Assembly: GCF_018323885.1 (NCBI RefSeq)
Contig: NZ_AP024585.1
Location: forward strand, 2,852,001 to 2,916,000
Source: Citrobacter amalonaticus
GTDB lineage: Bacteria; Pseudomonadota; Gammaproteobacteria; Enterobacterales; Enterobacteriaceae
Direction: 5' to 3'
Length of the DNA stretch: 64,000 bases
Part shown: positions 50,259 to 62,174 of the stretch, one piece after another
Numbering within the stretch: the stretch's first letter is position 1
Layout of the letters: the number at the start of each line of letters is the position of its first letter
Notes under the pieces: model-generated
Database searches by the model: none
Told to the model about the DNA's origin: nothing
What the model saw: the letters and a program-made list of their open reading frames with translations, nothing else
Position numbers and translations under genes: made by a program

Positions 50259-52091
50259 ATGAGATATATAGCTGGCATTGATATCGGCAACTCATCCACA
50301 GAAGTCGCGCTGGCGACGCTGGATGACACTGGCGCGCTCACCATTACCGGTAGCGCGCTGGCAGAAACCACCGGGATAAAAGGCACATTGCGTAATGTGT
50401 TTGGGATTCAGGAGGCGCTCACGCTTGCGGCTAACCGTGCAGGCATCAATGTCAGCGATATCTCGCTTATCCGTATCAACGAAGCCACCCCGGTGATTGG
50501 TGATGTCGCGATGGAAACCATCACGGAAACCATCATCACCGAATCCACCATGATCGGTCATAACCCGAAAACACCGGGCGGCGTCGGCCTGGGGGTGGGG
50601 ATCACTATCACGCCGGAAGAGTTACTCACCCGACCGGCGGATACCCCGTTAATTCTGGTGGTGTCATCTGCTTTCGATTTCGCTGATGTCGCCACCATGA
50701 TTAACGCCTCTGTCCGTGCCGGTTACCAGTTAACCGGTGTCATTTTGCAACAGGACGATGGCGTTCTGGTCAGTAACCGACTGGAAAAACCCCTGCCCAT
50801 CGTTGACGAAGTGCTGTACATCGACCGTATCCCGCTCGGAATGCTGGCCGCCATTGAGGTCGCCGTGCCCGGTAAAGTCATCGAAACGCTGTCAAATCCT
50901 TATGGCATCGCGACGGTGTTTAATCTCAATGCGGACGAGACCAAAAACATTGTCCCGATGGCGCGAGCGCTGATTGGCAACCGTTCCGCCGTGGTGGTGA
51001 AAACCCCGTCAGGCGATGTTAAAGCGCGCGCCATTCCTGCCGGAAACATTGAACTGCAGTCCCAAGGGCGCACGCTACGCGTTGATGTCGCGGCAGGCGC
51101 CGATGCCATTATGAAAGCAGTTGGCGAATGCCCGAAACTGGACAACGTTACCGGTGAAGCGGGCACTAATATTGGCGGTATGCTGGAACACGTTCGCCAG
51201 ACAATGGCGGAACTGACCAATAAGCCAAGCAACGAAATTTTTATCCAGGATTTACTGGCCGTAGATACCTCCGTTCCGGTCAGTGTCACCGGTGGACTGG
51301 CCGGTGAGTTTTCTCTTGAGCAGGCTGTCGGTATCGCCTCGATGGTGAAATCAGACCGTCTGCAGATGGCAATGATCGCCAGCGAAATCAAAGAAAAGCT
51401 GAACGTGGATGTACAGGTTGGCGGTGCAGAAGCCGAAGCGGCAATTCTGGGCGCGCTCACCACGCCAGGTACCACGCGTCCGCTGGCGATTCTGGACTTA
51501 GGGGCGGGCTCGACCGACGCCTCCATTATCAATCCCAAAGGCGAAATTATCGCCACCCACCTCGCCGGGGCTGGCGACATGGTTACCATGATCATCGCCC
51601 GGGAGCTGGGACTTGATGACCGCTATCTGGCGGAAGAGATCAAAAAGTATCCGTTAGCCAAAGTCGAAAGCCTTTTCCATCTGCGCCACGAAGACGGTAG
51701 CGTTCAATTCTTCCCGACGCCACTTCCCCCTGCGGTGTTTGCCCGCGTCTGTGTGGTCAAGCCGGATGAACTGGTGCCCCTGCCCGGCGATCTCGCGCTG
51801 GAGAAAGTTCGCGCCATTCGCCGCAGCGCCAAAGAGCGCGTGTTTGTCACCAACGCCCTGCGCGCACTGCGACAGGTTAGCCCGACGGGCAATATCCGCG
51901 ATATTCCGTTTGTCGTTCTGGTCGGTGGCTCCTCGCTGGACTTTGAAGTGCCGCAACTGGTGACGGACGCCCTGGCGCATTATCGCCTGGTGGCCGGACG
52001 CGGAAACATTCGCGGCACCGAAGGCCCGCGAAACGCGGTTGCGACGGGGCTCATCCTCTCCTGGCATAAGGAGTTTGCCCATGGACAGTAG
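50259..52091 (+). CDS. pduG: PduG, dehydratase-reactivase large subunit
   Basis: This 610-aa ATP-dependent chaperone releases damaged cobalamin from the inactivated dehydratase. The Hsp70/actin-like ATPase motifs are visible: AGIDIGNSSTEVALA at the start, LAILDLGAGSTDASII, and VVLVGGSSLDFEVPQLV. It forms a complex with PduH. Its end overlaps pduH by 11 bases. Confidence 0.97.
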   Translation: MRYIAGIDIGNSSTEVALATLDDTGALTITGSALAETTGIKGTLRNVFGIQEALTLAANRAGINVSDISLIRINEATPVIGDVAMETITETIITESTMIGHNPKTPGGVGLGVGITITPEELLTRPADTPLILVVSSAFDFADVATMINASVRAGYQLTGVILQQDDGVLVSNRLEKPLPIVDEVLYIDRIPLGMLAAIEVAVPGKVIETLSNPYGIATVFNLNADETKNIVPMARALIGNRSAVVVKTPSGDVKARAIPAGNIELQSQGRTLRVDVAAGADAIMKAVGECPKLDNVTGEAGTNIGGMLEHVRQTMAELTNKPSNEIFIQDLLAVDTSVPVSVTGGLAGEFSLEQAVGIASMVKSDRLQMAMIASEIKEKLNVDVQVGGAEAEAAILGALTTPGTTRPLAILDLGAGSTDASIINPKGEIIATHLAGAGDMVTMIIARELGLDDRYLAEEIKKYPLAKVESLFHLRHEDGSVQFFPTPLPPAVFARVCVVKPDELVPLPGDLALEKVRAIRRSAKERVFVTNALRALRQVSPTGNIRDIPFVVLVGGSSLDFEVPQLVTDALAHYRLVAGRGNIRGTEGPRNAVATGLILSWHKEFAHGQ

Positions 52092-52431
52092 CGTCACCAC
52101 GCCTGCCATTGTGATTTCGACCATCGGCGACTGCCTTTCAGTCTGGAAAGAGGTGCTGCTCGGCATTGAAGAAGAAGGCATTCCGTTTGTGATCCAAAAC
52201 CAGGCGGCGGGAGAAGTCGTTCAGAGCGCATGGCAGGCGGCCCGCCAGTCTCCGCTGCTGGTCGGCATCGCCTGCAATGAAGAAACCCTGGTCGTGCACT
52301 ACAAGAATTTACCCACTTCAGCGCCGCTTTTTACGCTGACGTATCGCCAAAACAGCCTTGACCGGCGAAGTACTGGAAACAACGCGGCAAGGTTAGTCAA
52401 AGGGATCCCCTTCCGGGATCTCAATGCTTAA
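52081..52431 (+). CDS. pduH: PduH, dehydratase-reactivase small subunit
   Basis: This 116-aa partner of PduG is structurally related to the dehydratase medium subunit ([31 protein letters not shown]), and swaps with it during reactivation. The ATG at 52081 lies inside pduG and matches the family length; the frame is open 14 codons further up. Confidence 0.94.
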   Translation: MDSSVTTPAIVISTIGDCLSVWKEVLLGIEEEGIPFVIQNQAAGEVVQSAWQAARQSPLLVGIACNEETLVVHYKNLPTSAPLFTLTYRQNSLDRRSTGNNAARLVKGIPFRDLNA

Positions 52432-52450
52432 TCCACAGGAGAATTGCAGT

Positions 52451-52726
52451 ATGAATAACGCACTGGGTCTGGTTGAAACAAAAGGGTTGGTCGGCGCGAT
52501 TGAAGCCGCAGATGCCATGGTGAAATCCGCCAACGTGCAACTGGTCGGTTACGAAAAAATCGGCTCCGGCCTGGTGACCGTCATGGTTCGCGGTGACGTC
52601 GGCGCCGTTAAAGCCGCCGTTGATGCAGGCTGCGCGGCAGCAAGCGTCGTGGGTGAGGTGAAATCCAGCCACGTTATCCCGCGTCCGCACAGCGACGTTG
52701 AGGCTATTTTACCAAAATCGGCCTGA
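52451..52726 (+). CDS. pduJ: PduJ, microcompartment shell protein (BMC-H)
   Basis: This 91-aa hexameric shell protein is closely similar to PduA ([47 protein letters not shown]), the most abundant facet component in Salmonella. CAGGAG nine bases upstream fixes the start, and a nine-codon extension overlapping pduH is rejected. Confidence 0.97.
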   Translation: MNNALGLVETKGLVGAIEAADAMVKSANVQLVGYEKIGSGLVTVMVRGDVGAVKAAVDAGCAAASVVGEVKSSHVIPRPHSDVEAILPKSA

Positions 52727-52749
52727 GCATTATCGAAAAGGAGCACAGC

Positions 52750-53241
52750 GTGAAGCAATCACTGGGATTACTCGAAGTTAGTGGTCTGGCATTAGCCATC
52801 TGTTGCGCAGATGCCATGGCGAAAGCGGCTTCCATCACGCTGGTTGGCCTTGAAAAAACCAACGGTTCAGGCTGGACGGTGATCAAGATCACCGGTGATG
52901 TGGCATCAGTACAGTCTGCCATTATCACCGGTGCTCATCTCGCTGAACAGCAAGATGGCCTGGTCGCGCATAAAGTGATCGCCAGACCTGGCGAGGGCAT
53001 TCTTTCTCGCGCGATGGCTGCCACTCCGGCACCTGTGCCTGCACCCGAAACGGTGTCTGCACCGGAATCCGTACCAGCCCCCATCGAAGAACCTGAAACT
53101 GAAGTCGTTGTAGAAGAGTCAGCACCGGAAGCGGCGCCTGAAGACGGGATCATCAGCTGCAATTTGTGTCTGGACCCGGCCTGTAAGCGCCAGAAAGGCG
53201 AACCCCGGTCGCTCTGCCTGCATTCAGGTAAACGAGGTTAA
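52750..53241 (+). CDS. pduK: PduK, shell protein with C-terminal Fe-S-type extension
   Basis: This 163-aa protein starts with a BMC domain (about 1-85). A Pro/Glu/Val-rich linker (about 90-135) leads to a tail with CNLCLDPACKRQKGEPRSLC, a four-Cys motif that may bind an iron-sulfur cluster or zinc. The start codon is GTG (GGAG upstream). It is a minor shell component in Salmonella. Confidence 0.95.
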   Translation: MKQSLGLLEVSGLALAICCADAMAKAASITLVGLEKTNGSGWTVIKITGDVASVQSAIITGAHLAEQQDGLVAHKVIARPGEGILSRAMAATPAPVPAPETVSAPESVPAPIEEPETEVVVEESAPEAAPEDGIISCNLCLDPACKRQKGEPRSLCLHSGKRG

Positions 53242-53246
53242 GCGTA

Positions 53247-53879
53247 ATGGATAAGCAACTTCTGGAAACGACGGTCAGCAAAGTGCTGAATGAATTACGG
53301 GATCGCCCCATTCCACTGGGCGTTTCCAACCGTCATATCCACCTTAACGCTGAGGATTATGCCCGTCTATTTCCGGGACATCCTATTAGTGAGAAAAAAG
53401 GGCTTCTGCAACCGGGACAGTATGCGGCTGAGCAAACCGTCACGTTAGTGGGACCAAAAGGTCAACTGAAAAATGTCCGCCTGCTGGGGCCGCTGCGTAG
53501 CACCAGCCAGGTGGAGATTTCGCGCACAGATGCCAGAACGCTGGGCATCGCCGCGCCGTTGCGGATGTCCGGAAATCTCAAAGGTACGCCGGGTATTCGC
53601 CTCGTGAGTCCCTTTGGCGAACTCGAACTCACCTCCGGGGTGATCGTCGCCCAGCGCCACATTCACATGTCGCCGCTGGATGCGCTGATCCTGCGCGTTG
53701 CTCACGGCGATAGCGTCAGTGTCGCTATTGAGGGCACCGATCGTCGGCTGATCTTCGATAACGTTGCGGTACGCGTTTCCCCCGACATGCGTCTGGAGAT
53801 GCATATTGATACGGACGAGGCCAATGCCGCCGGGGCAGATGATCCCAATGCTTTCGTCACACTGGTGACTGAGCGATGA
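53247..53879 (+). CDS. pduL: PduL, phosphotransacylase
   Basis: This 210-aa zinc enzyme converts propionyl-CoA to propionyl phosphate inside the compartment. The first 20 residues (MDKQLLETTVSKVLNELRDR) are an encapsulation helix. Two beta-barrel halves follow, with the metal-binding His in NRHIHL and QRHIHMS. Length equals Salmonella PduL. It overlaps pduM by four bases. Confidence 0.96.
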   Translation: MDKQLLETTVSKVLNELRDRPIPLGVSNRHIHLNAEDYARLFPGHPISEKKGLLQPGQYAAEQTVTLVGPKGQLKNVRLLGPLRSTSQVEISRTDARTLGIAAPLRMSGNLKGTPGIRLVSPFGELELTSGVIVAQRHIHMSPLDALILRVAHGDSVSVAIEGTDRRLIFDNVAVRVSPDMRLEMHIDTDEANAAGADDPNAFVTLVTER

Positions 53880-54367
53880 ACGGCGATCTGTTGCAGCGAA
53901 TCGTCGAGGAGGTGGTCTCCCGCCTGCAACGTCGTGCGCAAAGCACCGTCACGCTGAGCGTCGCGCAACTGCGGGAAACACCGTCCCGCGCCCTGTTTTC
54001 TCAGTATGCCTCTGTGCATATTTTACAGGTCGATCTGCCCCTGCTGGAGCAGATCGCCAACAACGATTCGTCACATGCCGCCGCCGTCATGATCCATGAG
54101 GCGCTGGCATTTGGCCTGCGGGTGCAACTCTCAGTGCAACGTCGGTTACTGCCCGCCGTGCCGGTAAAAAAACTGGCCCGACTGCCGCTGATTCTCTGTG
54201 ACGAGCAGGGGCAGCCTATCATGCTGCACCCCACCCGACTGTTAAGTTATGCCGATGTTGCCCCGTTACCTGCAGGGTTGCTGGTGCTGCATCGCAAATG
54301 TGTTGTTACCGCGCTGGCTCGCGAGACCGCGAGCTCGCGCCACATCCAATTGATGAAGCAGGAGTGA
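53876..54367 (+). CDS. pduM: PduM, microcompartment assembly protein
   Basis: This 163-aa protein has an amphipathic N-terminus (NGDLLQRIVEEVVSRLQRR), like other encapsulated Pdu proteins. In Salmonella PduM is needed for correct shell assembly but has no known enzymatic role. No catalytic motif is seen. Confidence 0.92.
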   Translation: MNGDLLQRIVEEVVSRLQRRAQSTVTLSVAQLRETPSRALFSQYASVHILQVDLPLLEQIANNDSSHAAAVMIHEALAFGLRVQLSVQRRLLPAVPVKKLARLPLILCDEQGQPIMLHPTRLLSYADVAPLPAGLLVLHRKCVVTALARETASSRHIQLMKQE

Positions 54368-54370
54368 ACC

Positions 54371-54646
54371 ATGCATCTGGCACGTGTTACAGGCGCGGTG
54401 GTATCCACGCAAAAATCGCCCTCGTTGGTCGGAAAAAAACTTCTGCTGGTACGCCGCGTGAGTGCCGACGGTGAATTGCCGGCGAACCCAACGGCAGGTG
54501 ATGAAGTCGCCGTTGACTCCGTCGGCGCAGGCGTTGGCGAACTGGTGCTCCTGAGTAGTGGCTCCAGCGCCAGACATGTTTTTTCCGGGCCGAATGAGGC
54601 CATCGATCTGGCCGTTGTCGGCATTGTCGACACGCTTTCTCGGTAA
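54371..54646 (+). CDS. pduN: PduN, microcompartment vertex protein (BMC-P)
   Basis: This 91-aa pentamer-forming protein of the EutN/CcmL family closes the shell vertices ([30 protein letters not shown], then [25 protein letters not shown]). It starts three bases after the pduM stop. Confidence 0.97.
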   Translation: MHLARVTGAVVSTQKSPSLVGKKLLLVRRVSADGELPANPTAGDEVAVDSVGAGVGELVLLSSGSSARHVFSGPNEAIDLAVVGIVDTLSR

Positions 54647-54655
54647 GGGGGAGTT

Positions 54656-55663
54656 ATGGCGATTTATACCCGCACAGGTGATGCTGGCACAACCGCGCTC
54701 TTTACCGGACAGCGCGTCAGTAAAACGCACCCCCGCGTGGAAGCGTATGGCACGCTCGATGAGCTTAACGCCGCGCTGAGCCTGTGCGTCTGCGCCACCC
54801 ATAGCGCGCAGCATCGCGCGCTGCTGGAGGCCATTCAGCTACAAATTTTCTGGTTCAGCGCTGAACTTGCCAGCGAAAGCGAGCAGCCGTCTGCGGATCA
54901 GCGCTATATCAGCTCTGAGGAAATTGCCGCACTGGAAGCGGCTATCGACACCGCGATGGGACGCGTTGCCCCCTTGCACAGTTTCATTTTGCCTGGCCGT
55001 TGCGAAGCCGCAAGCCGCCTGCATTTTGCCCGCACTCTGGCGCGCCGGGCCGAACGCCGTCTGGTGGAACTCGCGGCCGAGGTCACCGTCAGGCATGTGC
55101 TGATGCGCTATATCAACCGCCTGTCAGACTGCTTGTATGCACTGGCGCGCGCGGAAGATCACGACGCCCATCAGGACACCATTATCCGGGAAGTGACGAA
55201 GCGCTATCTGGCAGCGGGTCACGCCCCTGTCAAAAAGGAATCTACGATGTCGCTCTCCTTTGGCGATCTTCACCAGTTAACACGCGCCGCCGTCGAGCGA
55301 GCGCAAGTCTTAAACGTCCCGGTGGTCATCAGCATTGTTGATGCTAACGGCACCGAAGCCGTCACCTGGCGGATGCCGGATGCCCTGCTGGTCAGCAGTG
55401 AACTGGCGCCGAAAAAAGCCTGGACCGCGGTGGCGATGAAAACCGCGACGCACGAACTTGCGTCAGTAGTTCAGCCCGGCGCGCCGCTATACGGGCTGGA
55501 AAGTCATATGCAGGGAAAAGTCGTCACTTTTGGCGGCGGCTACGCGCTATGGCGTGATGGATTGCTTATTGGGGGTCTTGGTATCAGCGGTGGAAGCGTT
55601 GAACAGGACATGGACATTGCACAGGCTGCCATTGCGGCAATAAACGTGAGAACACATCAATGA
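54656..55663 (+). CDS. pduO: PduO, ATP:cob(I)alamin adenosyltransferase
   Basis: This 335-aa two-domain enzyme adenosylates cobalamin. The N-terminal PduO-type domain (about 1-190) shows YTRTGDAGTTALFTGQRVSKTHPRVEAYGTLDELNAAL and, near the end, LARRAERRLVELA and YINRLSDCLYALAR. The C-terminal domain (about 195-335) is a heme-binding GlcG/DUF336 module (SFGDLHQLTRAAVERAQVLNVPVVISIVDANG). It works with PduS. Confidence 0.96.
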   Translation: MAIYTRTGDAGTTALFTGQRVSKTHPRVEAYGTLDELNAALSLCVCATHSAQHRALLEAIQLQIFWFSAELASESEQPSADQRYISSEEIAALEAAIDTAMGRVAPLHSFILPGRCEAASRLHFARTLARRAERRLVELAAEVTVRHVLMRYINRLSDCLYALARAEDHDAHQDTIIREVTKRYLAAGHAPVKKESTMSLSFGDLHQLTRAAVERAQVLNVPVVISIVDANGTEAVTWRMPDALLVSSELAPKKAWTAVAMKTATHELASVVQPGAPLYGLESHMQGKVVTFGGGYALWRDGLLIGGLGISGGSVEQDMDIAQAAIAAINVRTHQ

Positions 55664-57045
55664 ATACGACCGAACTGGAAACCCTCATCCGCACTATTTT
55701 GAGCGAGCAACTGGCTCCCGCAAAAACTGAAATCAAAGGGAACGGCATCTTTCAGTCTGTTGGTGAAGCTGTCGATGCTGCCCACCAGGCGTTCTTGCGT
55801 TATCAGCAATCACCATTAAAAACGCGCAGCGCCATTATTAGCGCTATCCGGGAAGAGCTGGCGCCACAACTGGCTACGCTGGCGGCAGAGAGCGCTGCAG
55901 AAACCGGAATGGGTAACAAAGAGGACAAATTCCTCAAAAACAAAGCGGCGCTGGACAATACGCCGGGTATTGAAGATCTGACCACCACGGCACTCACTGG
56001 CGACGGCGGCATGGTGCTGTTTGAGTATTCGCCGTTCGGCGTGATTGGTTCCGTTGCGCCCAGCACTAACCCGACAGAAACCATTATTAACAACAGCATC
56101 AGCATGCTGGCGGCGGGCAACAGCGTCTATTTCAGCCCGCATCCGGGTGCTAAGGCCGTGTCACTGAAACTTATCGCCATGATTGAAGATATTGCGTTTC
56201 GTCGCTGCGGCATTCGCAATCTGGTGGTGACCGTTGCCGAACCGACGTTTGAAGCCACCCAGCAGATGATGGCGCACCCGAAAATTGCCGTGCTGGCGAT
56301 TACCGGCGGTCCGGGCATTGTGGCAATGGGTATGAAGAGCGGAAAAAAAGTGATTGGTGCAGGCGCGGGGAATCCTCCTTGCATCGTCGATGAGACGGCC
56401 GATCTGGTGAAAGCGGCGGAAGATATTATCAACGGCGCGTCGTTTGACTACAACCTGCCGTGCATCGCGGAAAAAAGCCTGATAGTGGTGGAATCCGTCG
56501 CTGAACAATTGATTCAGCAGATGCAAAGTTTCGGCGCGCTGTTGTTGAGTCCAGCCGAGACAGAGAAGCTGCGTGCAACCTGTCTGCCAGAGGGGGTAGC
56601 CAATAAAAAACTGGTGGGTAAAAGCCCTTGCGCTATGCTTGAAGCCGCCGGTATTCCGCTCCCGGCAAAAGCGCCGCGCCTGCTGATTGGCGTCGTCAGC
56701 GCCGACGACAGTTGGGTAACCAGCGAGCAGTTAATGCCGATGCTGCCCGTGGTGAAGGTGAAAGATTTTGACGCCGCGTTGTCGCTGGCGCTGAAAGTGG
56801 AAGAAGGATTACACCACACCGCCATTATGCATTCGCAGAATGTCTCTCGCCTGAACCTTGCGGCGCGGACTCTGCAGACCTCCATTTTCGTTAAAAACGG
56901 CCCCTCCTATGCGGGGATTGGCGTCGGCGGCGAAGGTTTTACCACCTTCACCATCGCCACGCCGACGGGTGAAGGGACAACGTCGGCACGCACGTTTGCC
57001 CGCTCCCGTCGCTGTGTGCTGACTAACGGTTTCTCAATCCGCTAA
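55660..57045 (+). CDS. pduP: PduP, CoA-acylating propionaldehyde dehydrogenase
   Basis: This 461-aa enzyme oxidises propionaldehyde to propionyl-CoA with NAD+. The N-terminal 18 residues (MNTTELETLIRTILSEQL) form the well-studied encapsulation peptide. The catalytic Cys lies in FDYNLPCIAEKS, with NAD-binding GPGIVAMGMKSGKKVIGAGAGNPP upstream. It overlaps pduO by four bases. Confidence 0.97.
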   Translation: MNTTELETLIRTILSEQLAPAKTEIKGNGIFQSVGEAVDAAHQAFLRYQQSPLKTRSAIISAIREELAPQLATLAAESAAETGMGNKEDKFLKNKAALDNTPGIEDLTTTALTGDGGMVLFEYSPFGVIGSVAPSTNPTETIINNSISMLAAGNSVYFSPHPGAKAVSLKLIAMIEDIAFRRCGIRNLVVTVAEPTFEATQQMMAHPKIAVLAITGGPGIVAMGMKSGKKVIGAGAGNPPCIVDETADLVKAAEDIINGASFDYNLPCIAEKSLIVVESVAEQLIQQMQSFGALLLSPAETEKLRATCLPEGVANKKLVGKSPCAMLEAAGIPLPAKAPRLLIGVVSADDSWVTSEQLMPMLPVVKVKDFDAALSLALKVEEGLHHTAIMHSQNVSRLNLAARTLQTSIFVKNGPSYAGIGVGGEGFTTFTIATPTGEGTTSARTFARSRRCVLTNGFSIR

Positions 57046-57055
57046 TGAGGTTGTG

Positions 57056-58168
57056 ATGAATACTTTTTCACTACAAACCCGTTTGTACAGCGGCCCTGGA
57101 AGCCTGAAAGTGCTTGGCCGCTTTACGGACAAGCACATCTGGATTATCTGCGATGGTTTTCTCGCCCGTTCGCCGCTGATTGATACGCTTCGCGAGGCGA
57201 TACCGGCAGATAACCGGATCAGCATCTTCAGTGAGATTACGCCCGACCCCACTATCGGAACCGTCGTTCAGGGGATTGCACAAATGCAGTCCCTGCGCCC
57301 CGACGTGGTGATTGGTTTCGGCGGCGGCTCCGCGCTGGATGCCGCGAAAGCCATTGTCTGGTTCAGTCGTCAATTTGATATTGATATTGAAACCTGTGTG
57401 GCGATCCCAACCACCAGCGGAACCGGATCGGAAGTGACCAGCGCCTGCGTGATAAGCGATCCGGAGAAAGGCATTAAATATCCGCTGTTCAATAACGCGC
57501 TCTACCCGGACATGGCGATCCTTGATCCGATGCTGGTCGTCAGCGTCCCACCCGCCATTACCGCCAATACCGGAATGGATGTGTTGACGCACGCGCTGGA
57601 AGCCTATGTGTCCACGCGCGCCAGTGACTTTACCGACGCACTCGCGGAAAAAGCCGCTCAGATAGTCTTTCAGTATCTGCCTGTCGCGGTTCGTAAAGGC
57701 GACTGCCTCGCTACACGCGGCAAAATGCACAACGCCTCTACGCTGGCAGGGATGGCCTTTAGCCAGGCTGGACTGGGGCTGAACCACGCCATCGCCCACC
57801 AGTTAGGCGGTCAGTTCCATTTGCCACACGGTCTGGCGAATGCCCTGCTGCTGGCGTCGGTGATCCGCTTCAACGCGCACGATCCGCGAGCGGCTAAACG
57901 TTACGCCCGGTTCGCGAAGGCCTGTCATTTATGTGCTGACAGCGCCAATGAAACGGCGAGCGTGAACGCGCTGGTGCAGCACATCGAGCAACTGAAAAAA
58001 GCGTGTGCTATCCCAACCCTTGCCGTGGCGCTTAAAGAACAAAAACAGAACTGGTCAACGCGCATTCCGGCAATGGTTCAAGCCGCGCTGGCAGACGTGA
58101 CGCTGAAAACCAACCCCAGAGCGGCGGATGTCGGGGCCATTCAGGAACTGCTTGAGGAATTGTTATGA
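57056..58168 (+). CDS. pduQ: PduQ, 1-propanol dehydrogenase
   Basis: This 370-aa iron-dependent alcohol dehydrogenase reduces propionaldehyde to 1-propanol and recycles NADH to NAD+ inside the shell. VVIGFGGGSALDAAKAIVW is the nucleotide loop, TTSGTGSEVTSACVI and the metal-ligand His residues in HALEAYVS and GLNHAIAHQLGGQFHLPHGLANALLL are seen. I use ATG 57056; a GTG one codon earlier is possible. Confidence 0.96.
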   Translation: MNTFSLQTRLYSGPGSLKVLGRFTDKHIWIICDGFLARSPLIDTLREAIPADNRISIFSEITPDPTIGTVVQGIAQMQSLRPDVVIGFGGGSALDAAKAIVWFSRQFDIDIETCVAIPTTSGTGSEVTSACVISDPEKGIKYPLFNNALYPDMAILDPMLVVSVPPAITANTGMDVLTHALEAYVSTRASDFTDALAEKAAQIVFQYLPVAVRKGDCLATRGKMHNASTLAGMAFSQAGLGLNHAIAHQLGGQFHLPHGLANALLLASVIRFNAHDPRAAKRYARFAKACHLCADSANETASVNALVQHIEQLKKACAIPTLAVALKEQKQNWSTRIPAMVQAALADVTLKTNPRAADVGAIQELLEELL

Positions 58169-59520
58169 ATACCGCCCTGAATGATAAACCAGACGTCCTG
58201 GATGCGCCGACGCTCGTTGAACGCGTTCGTGCGGCAGGCATTGTGGGGGCTGGTGGTGCCGGTTTTCCGACGTATGTCAAACTCCAGGCTCAGGTGGAAA
58301 TTTTCCTCGTCAATGCAGCCGAATGCGAGCCGATGCTGAAAGTCGATCAGCAACTCATGGCGCAGCAGGCAGCGCGTCTGATTCGCGGCGTACAGTATGC
58401 AATGAAGGCCACCGGCGCCTGCGAAGGGATCATCGCCCTGAAAGAGAAGTACCAGCCAGCGATTACCGCCCTGACGCCGCTTTTACCTCCGGCGATCAGA
58501 CTGCACATTCTGCCTGATGTTTATCCGGCAGGCGATGAAGTACTGACCATCTGGATGGCGACGGGTCGCCGCGTTCCCCCCGCTGCGCTGCCGGTCAGCG
58601 TGGGCGTGGTGGTCAATAACGTACAAACCGTACTGAATATCGCCCGCGCGGTCGAACAGCACTATCCGGTGACGCGCCGCACGCTCACTATCAACGGCGC
58701 TGTTGCTCGTCCACAGACCGTGACCGTCCCCATCGGTATGTCCTTACGCGACGTGCTGGAGATGGCTGGCGGCGCGACCATCGACGATCCCGGGTTTATC
58801 AACGGCGGACCGATGATGGGAAGCCTGGTGACGTCACTGGACGCGCCGGTCACGAAAACCACCGGCGGACTGCTGGTTTTGCCGAAAACACATCCACTGA
58901 TTCAGCGACGTATGCAGGATGAGCGCACCGTGCTATCGGTGGCGAGAACAGTCTGTGAACAGTGTCGCCTGTGTACCGATCTCTGCCCGAGGCATCTCAT
59001 CGGTCACGAGCTCTCTCCGCATCTGCTGGTGCGCGCAGTTAATTTCCATCAGGCCGCCACGCCACAGCTGTTGCTCAGCGCCCTCACCTGTTCTGAATGT
59101 AACGTCTGTGAAAGTGTGGCCTGCCCGGTAGGTATTTCACCTATGCGGATTAACCGGATGCTGAAGCGCGAGCTACGTGCACAGAATCAGCGCTACGAGG
59201 GGCCGCTCAACCCGGCCGATGAGATGGCGAAATACCGTCTGGTGCCGGTAAAACGACTCATCGCCAAACTGGGGCTGACACCGTGGTATCGGGAAGCGCC
59301 ATTAATCGACAGCGAGCCCGTTGTTGAGAGAACGACGCTGCTGTTGCGCCAGCACATCGGCGCCAGCGCGGTGCCCTGCGTTCAGAAAGGCGAGCGTGTC
59401 GCGCGTGGTCAGTGCGTCGCTGAAATTCCGCAAGGTGCGCTCGGCGCGCCTGTTCACGCCAGTATTGACGGCATTGTCTGTGAGGTAACAGATCAGGCCA
59501 TCATCGTTGTAAGAGGTTAA
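58165..59520 (+). CDS. pduS: PduS, cobalamin reductase (Fe-S flavoprotein)
   Basis: This 451-aa enzyme reduces cob(III)alamin to cob(I)alamin for PduO. The N-terminal NADH/FMN-binding domain starts [16 protein letters not shown]. Two ferredoxin-type motifs are [13 protein letters not shown] and [15 protein letters not shown] (about 265-330), and a biotinyl/SLBB-like C-terminus follows. It overlaps pduQ by four bases. Confidence 0.96.
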   Translation: MNTALNDKPDVLDAPTLVERVRAAGIVGAGGAGFPTYVKLQAQVEIFLVNAAECEPMLKVDQQLMAQQAARLIRGVQYAMKATGACEGIIALKEKYQPAITALTPLLPPAIRLHILPDVYPAGDEVLTIWMATGRRVPPAALPVSVGVVVNNVQTVLNIARAVEQHYPVTRRTLTINGAVARPQTVTVPIGMSLRDVLEMAGGATIDDPGFINGGPMMGSLVTSLDAPVTKTTGGLLVLPKTHPLIQRRMQDERTVLSVARTVCEQCRLCTDLCPRHLIGHELSPHLLVRAVNFHQAATPQLLLSALTCSECNVCESVACPVGISPMRINRMLKRELRAQNQRYEGPLNPADEMAKYRLVPVKRLIAKLGLTPWYREAPLIDSEPVVERTTLLLRQHIGASAVPCVQKGERVARGQCVAEIPQGALGAPVHASIDGIVCEVTDQAIIVVRG

Positions 59521-59522
59521 CC

Positions 59523-60077
59523 ATGTCTCAGGCCATAGGTATTTTAGAACTCACCAGCATTGCCAAAGGGATGGAAGCAGGCGATGCCATGCTGAAAAGC
59601 GCCAATGTGGCTCTGCTGGTCAGCAAAACCATTTGTCCGGGTAAGTTTTTGCTCATGCTGGGCGGCGACGTCGGCGCAGTACAACAGGCGATCGAGACCG
59701 GAAATGCGCTCGCTGGCGAGATGTTGGTCGACAGTCTGGTGTTACCCAATATTCATGCCAGCGTGCTTCCCGCGATTAGCGGACTGAACAGCGTGGACAA
59801 ACGTCAGGCGGTGGGGATTGTTGAAACCTGGAGCGTAGCAGCCTGTATCAGCGCGGCTGACCGGGCGGTGAAGGCGTCCAACGTTACGCTCGTGCGCGTT
59901 CATATGGCGTTCGGTATCGGAGGTAAATGCTACATGGTGGTCGCGGGTGATGTCTCCGATGTCAACAACGCGGTCGCGGTTGCCAGTGAGAGCGCGGGTG
60001 AAAAAGGCCTGCTGGTTTATCGTTCAGTGATCCCTCGCCCGCACGAAGCGATGTGGCGTCAGATGGTGGAGGGATGA
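59523..60077 (+). CDS. pduT: PduT, trimeric shell protein with Fe-S cluster
   Basis: This 184-aa BMC-T protein has two BMC domains. Cys38 ([12 protein letters not shown]) is at the position that binds a central [4Fe-4S] cluster in the trimer of Salmonella PduT, and may pass electrons across the shell. It follows pduS by two bases, and PduS is its partner. Confidence 0.96.
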   Translation: MSQAIGILELTSIAKGMEAGDAMLKSANVALLVSKTICPGKFLLMLGGDVGAVQQAIETGNALAGEMLVDSLVLPNIHASVLPAISGLNSVDKRQAVGIVETWSVAACISAADRAVKASNVTLVRVHMAFGIGGKCYMVVAGDVSDVNNAVAVASESAGEKGLLVYRSVIPRPHEAMWRQMVEG

Positions 60078-60427
60078 TGGAAAGGCAACCGACCACGGAT
60101 CGCATGATCCAGGAGTACGTCCCCGGCAAACAGGTCACGCTGGCGCATCTGATTGCGAATCCCGGCAAAGACCTGTTCAAGAAGCTGGGGTTGCAGGACA
60201 GCGTCTCGGCGATTGGCATTCTCACCATCACGCCAAGTGAAGCATCCATTATTGCCTGCGATATCGCGACGAAATCCGGCGCAGTCGAGATCGGCTTTCT
60301 TGACCGCTTCACCGGTGCGGTGGTGTTAACCGGCGACGTCTCGGCGGTGGAATACGCTCTGAAACAGGTTACGCGCACGCTCGGCGAAATGATGCGCTTC
60401 ACAACCTGTTCCATCACGCGGACATAG
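60077..60427 (+). CDS. pduU: PduU, shell protein (permuted BMC-H)
   Basis: This 116-aa shell protein has a circularly permuted BMC domain ([31 protein letters not shown], then [35 protein letters not shown]) whose N-terminal strands form a small barrel over the pore. The ATG at 60077 is the second of two adjacent ATGs and matches family length. Confidence 0.96.
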   Translation: MERQPTTDRMIQEYVPGKQVTLAHLIANPGKDLFKKLGLQDSVSAIGILTITPSEASIIACDIATKSGAVEIGFLDRFTGAVVLTGDVSAVEYALKQVTRTLGEMMRFTTCSITRT

Positions 60428-60431
60428 CGTA

Positions 60432-62083
<1,652 letters not shown>

Positions 62084-62174
62084 GTTCGCGCCGCGCAAAT
62101 TGCGGCAAATCATGGTAATAGCGCAATCGCCATGACACTATGCGCCGAGGATTGCAGATCAGAAAGGTGATAAC

